DNA of 64,000 nt, from positions 1,674,001-1,738,000 of the forward strand of contig CAVSES010000002.1 in assembly GCA_963727045.1 (NCBI GenBank). Direction: 5' to 3'. The notes beneath the pieces were generated by a model. The model did not search any database and was not told the DNA's origin. It saw only the letters and a list, made by a program, of their open reading frames with translations. The DNA is from Bog-1198 sp963727045. Lineage in GTDB: Bacteria; Pseudomonadota; Gammaproteobacteria; Steroidobacterales; Steroidobacteraceae. Of this stretch, positions 61,909 to 64,000 are shown piece after piece (position 1 is the stretch's first letter; each line of letters starts with the position of its first letter). Both the position numbers and the translations under genes were made by a program.

Positions 61909-62910
61909 ATGGCCCGCAAGAAGAAGCACGAGGAGCATGTGAACGCGGAAGCCTGGGCTATTCCCTACGGCGACCTCGTGACCCTGCTGTTCGCTCTGTT
62001 CACGGTGATGTACGCGATGTCCTCGGTGAATGAGGGAAAATTCCGTGTCCTGTCGGATTCCATGATCGCGGCATTCAACGGGGCGCCGAAGAGCATGCGG
62101 CCGGTGAACATCGGCGAGAAGGAATCGGGCAAAGGCGGCGACAAGCAGCTCTCGGGCATCACGCCCACGGTGTTCATCAAGATCAAGGAGGACAAGTCGA
62201 CGCCGGAGGGCCGCCTCGCACCTCGGGACCCGACCAAGACAGAAGGCCAGCGTCCTGCCGATCTGCCCGGAGCCCTGGTGCGCATGCAGCGGCAGGTGCA
62301 GGATGCGATGCAATCGCTGATCGACGCCAAATTGGTGACGGTGCGCCGCGAAAACATGTGGCTCGAAATCGAGATCAACGCAGACATTCTGTTTCCGAGC
62401 GGGGCCGGAGAGTTCGCGCCGGCGGCGGAACCCGTTCTCGACAAGCTGGCGGAGGTTCTGAAACCCTTCCCAAATCCGATCCGCGTCGAAGGGCATACCG
62501 ACGATCGGCCGATCCGCACCGCCGCCTTCCCCTCGAATTGGGAACTGTCTGCCGCACGCGCCGCGAGCGTGGTGCATCAATTCACGCGACAGGGAATCGA
62601 TCCCTTGAGGCTGGAAATCGTCGGCTTCGGAGAATTCCACCCCCGCCAGACGAACGACACGGTCGAAGGACGAAACGCCAACCGCCGTGTCGTCGTCCTG
62701 GTGCTGGAGGAGGTGGCCCCGGGGGCGCCGGTGACCGCCAGGACCACCGATGAAACGCCGTCGACAGCCGCCGCCGGAGTCGAGCTCGCTGATGCGAGCA
62801 GCGCCGAGAATCGTCTGTTGGCCCGCGTGCCGCCTTCGAATCTCGAAAAGACGCTTATGATCAAAGAGCAGCCGAAACCGCCACCGGACGAGCCACCGAA
62901 GAAGGAATGA
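61909..62910 (+). CDS. motD: flagellar stator protein MotD (MotB family)
   Basis: Partner of MotC, 333 residues. The single helix PYGDLVTLLFALFTVMYAM holds the proton-carrying Asp22. The OmpA-like peptidoglycan-binding domain is clear (ILFPSGAGEFAPAAEPVLDKLAE, RVEGHTDDRPIRTAAFPSNWELSAARAASVV, GRNANRRVVVLV). A 60-residue Ala/Thr/Pro-rich tail follows, rare in MotB. Confidence 0.93.
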   Translation: MARKKKHEEHVNAEAWAIPYGDLVTLLFALFTVMYAMSSVNEGKFRVLSDSMIAAFNGAPKSMRPVNIGEKESGKGGDKQLSGITPTVFIKIKEDKSTPEGRLAPRDPTKTEGQRPADLPGALVRMQRQVQDAMQSLIDAKLVTVRRENMWLEIEINADILFPSGAGEFAPAAEPVLDKLAEVLKPFPNPIRVEGHTDDRPIRTAAFPSNWELSAARAASVVHQFTRQGIDPLRLEIVGFGEFHPRQTNDTVEGRNANRRVVVLVLEEVAPGAPVTARTTDETPSTAAAGVELADASSAENRLLARVPPSNLEKTLMIKEQPKPPPDEPPKKE

Positions 62911-62923
62911 GCGAGGTCACGCA

Positions 62924-63121
62924 ATGAGTGAAGTTGACCGCTTGAGCAACTCCGGCCTGTATCCAGCGTTGCCGATCGCGGATCGGCGCCCATCCAAGGA
63001 CGGCTCGGGGGGCGCGCCGCGCGGCGACAAGCAACCGCCGGACAAGGAACCGCCGCAGGCCAACAGCGCCGATCCCTCAACGCCGCGCCCACCCAAGTCC
63101 CTCATCGATGAGTACGCCTAA
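62924..63121 (+). CDS. small proline-rich protein of unknown function
   Basis: A 65-residue, largely disordered protein rich in Pro, Asp, Lys and Gly (SGGAPRGDKQPPDKEPPQANSADPSTPRPPKSL), with a short hydrophobic patch near GLYPALPIADRR and a closing LIDEYA. It lies 13 bases after motD and runs into the DUF2802 gene. No known family was recognised; codon use and tight spacing favour a real gene. Confidence 0.55.
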   Translation: MSEVDRLSNSGLYPALPIADRRPSKDGSGGAPRGDKQPPDKEPPQANSADPSTPRPPKSLIDEYA

Positions 63122-63122
63122 T

Positions 63123-63521
63123 ATGACCATCAATGCCAACATGCTTCTCGGGTTCGTGAGCGGTGCAGCCGGCCTCCTGGGCTTGGTCCTGGCGCTCATG
63201 GCCTTTCACTCGATTCGCGCCTGGCGGGCGCGCTGCCTCAACCTCGAATCGGGTCTGGCGGCGCTGCGGCGTGAAATGGAAATCGTGGCCTCGATCAGCC
63301 TGAAGACGGGACGGCGGGTAAAGCGCATAGAACAGGAATACTCGGGGGTGGCCGACCGTGTCGATCAGGTCGAGCTTCGAGGTGCATCGCAGTGCTTTGA
63401 TCAGGCGATCGACTCCGCGCGCCGCGGTGCCGATCCCCTCAAGCTCACGCAGCAATTCGGATTGTCGCGCGGCGAAGCGGATCTCGTGACGCGGCTGCAC
63501 GGGCGCAAGAAAATCGCCTGA
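63123..63521 (+). CDS. DUF2802 (SwrB-like) membrane protein
   Basis: A 132-residue protein with one N-terminal helix (about 6-28), a coiled coil (ARCLNLESGLAALRREMEIVASISLKTGRRVKRIEQ), and a C-terminal HTH-like segment (DPLKLTQQFGLSRGEADLVTRLHG). DUF2802 genes lie at the end of motC-motD-type flagellar/chemotaxis clusters in Pseudomonas. ATG 63123 just after the previous stop is used; ATG 63108 would overlap it and add five residues. Confidence 0.8.
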   Translation: MTINANMLLGFVSGAAGLLGLVLALMAFHSIRAWRARCLNLESGLAALRREMEIVASISLKTGRRVKRIEQEYSGVADRVDQVELRGASQCFDQAIDSARRGADPLKLTQQFGLSRGEADLVTRLHGRKKIA

Positions 63522-63556
63522 CCTGTCCTGGTTTCACGGAAGCGTGCACTATACGG

Positions 63557-63586
63557 GCATGGCGAAGCCGAGCATGGCGAAGCCGA
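63557..63586 (+). repeat. 15-bp perfect tandem duplication
   Basis: GCATGGCGAAGCCGA occurs twice in a row, and a further GCATGGCGA follows at 63592, directly at the start of the monooxygenase gene. The three units each hold an ATG, but the first two are out of frame with the gene. Confidence 0.75.
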
Positions 63587-63599
63587 GGGGGGCATGGCG

Positions 63600-64000
63600 A
63601 TGTCCGATCAGGAGGTTCCCGTTCTGGTGGTGGGCGGCAGTCTTGTCGGACTGACCACCTCGGTGTTGCTGGCTTCGCATGGCGTGCGGCACATGTTGAT
63701 CGAGAGACACAGAGGCACGGCCATCCACCCGCGGGCGGCCTCGTTTCACCAGCGCACGATGGAGATCTTCCGCAACCTCGGCCTGCAGCAGGCCGTGGAG
63801 GCGGCTGCTGCGCGCGAGTTTGTCCAGAACGGCGCCATCATTTCCGTCGATGCCTTGAGCGGCAAGGAACTCGCCTGCTTCTACCGTTCGTTCAACGAGG
63901 GCGTCGAGGGTTTGAGTCCTGCCTCGCGGCTCTTCATCACGCAGGTCGGGCTCGAGCCGGTGCTTCGCGAGCGGGCGCGCGAACTCGGCGCCGATCACCA
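63600..64000 (+). CDS. FAD-dependent aromatic monooxygenase, 5' part
   Basis: The first 133 residues of an FAD_binding_3 (phenol/polyketide hydroxylase) type enzyme; the rest lies past the window. The FAD motif is VLVVGGSLVGLTTSVLLASHGV (GGSLVG in place of GAGPVG), then ERHRGTAIHPRAASFHQRTMEIFRNLGL, a typical segment. GAGGGG lies nine bases before ATG 63600; ATG 63594 in frame is also possible. It follows the flagellar run after 78 bases and is probably unrelated to motility. Confidence 0.85.
   Translation, partial: MSDQEVPVLVVGGSLVGLTTSVLLASHGVRHMLIERHRGTAIHPRAASFHQRTMEIFRNLGLQQAVEAAAAREFVQNGAIISVDALSGKELACFYRSFNEGVEGLSPASRLFITQVGLEPVLRERARELGADH

Noticed and set aside
1..64000. Search for CRISPR arrays, tRNA/rRNA genes, transposases, att sites or phage genes
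   Set aside because: None seen; the non-flagellar segments have no visible mobility genes or flanking repeats, so they are not called genomic islands.

Overview
The window is a GC-rich gammaproteobacterial chromosome segment of the Pseudomonas/Xanthomonas/Nevskiales type. The evidence is a polar-flagellum gene set with a FleQ-type sigma-54 activator, the FleS/FleR pair, FlhF and FleN (FlhG), FliA, and a MotC/MotD stator. The species cannot be named from sequence alone. No rRNA, tRNA, CRISPR array or insertion sequence was seen, and no stretch over 300 bases lacks a gene.

Layout. (1) 264-15100: fliC, flaG, fliD, fliS, fliT, an atypical PilZ gene, fleQ, fleS, fleR and fliEFGHIJ, all on the + strand and mostly with overlapping ends. 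A small membrane-protein gene and a perfect 18-bp stem follow. (2) 15642-21037: ordinary cell functions, namely a GlcG/HbpS-like secreted protein, a YheU homologue, panB-panC, a DUF885 hydrolase and a LysE-family exporter. (3) 21047-31714: a hydantoin / N-carbamoyl-D-amino acid / D-amino acid catabolic locus. It has a D-hydantoinase, a divergent operon with a DauA-like D-amino acid dehydrogenase, a RidA protein, a complete peptide-type ABC importer, an N-carbamoyl-D-amino acid amidohydrolase and an SMP-30 protein. (4) 31768-33363: fliK alone, behind a consensus sigma-54 promoter. (5) 33354-48476, - strand: a type II fatty-acid/polyketide-like cluster resembling aryl-polyene clusters. It carries ketosynthase plus chain-length-factor partner, ketoreductase, two hotdog dehydratases, ACP, AMP ligase, three lipid or sugar transferases, a LolA-like protein, an MMPL exporter, a deacetylase and a hydrolase, with a MipA-type porin at the far end. 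(6) 48658-50721: an OmpR-type response regulator and its kinase. (7) 50912-63521: fliLMNOPQR, flhBA, flhF, fleN, fliA, motC, motD and two small genes, again starting at a perfect sigma-54 promoter. (8) 63600-64000: the start of an FAD monooxygenase.

How the parts work together. FleQ (sigma-54) would drive the class II genes, FleS/FleR the class III genes, and FliA (sigma-28) flagellin. What would usually be one fliE-to-fliA block is cut by two large non-flagellar segments. Each resumed flagellar piece (fliK, fliL) carries its own -24/-12 promoter, so expression survives the split. fliD has tandem sigma-54 and sigma-28 elements.

The best candidates for undescribed biology are the unusual polyene/lipid cluster of region 5 (one ACP, no visible aromatic-starter genes, an added polysaccharide deacetylase and alpha/beta hydrolase, and a LolA-like gene broken at a run of seven G) and the self-contained D-hydantoin pathway of region 3.
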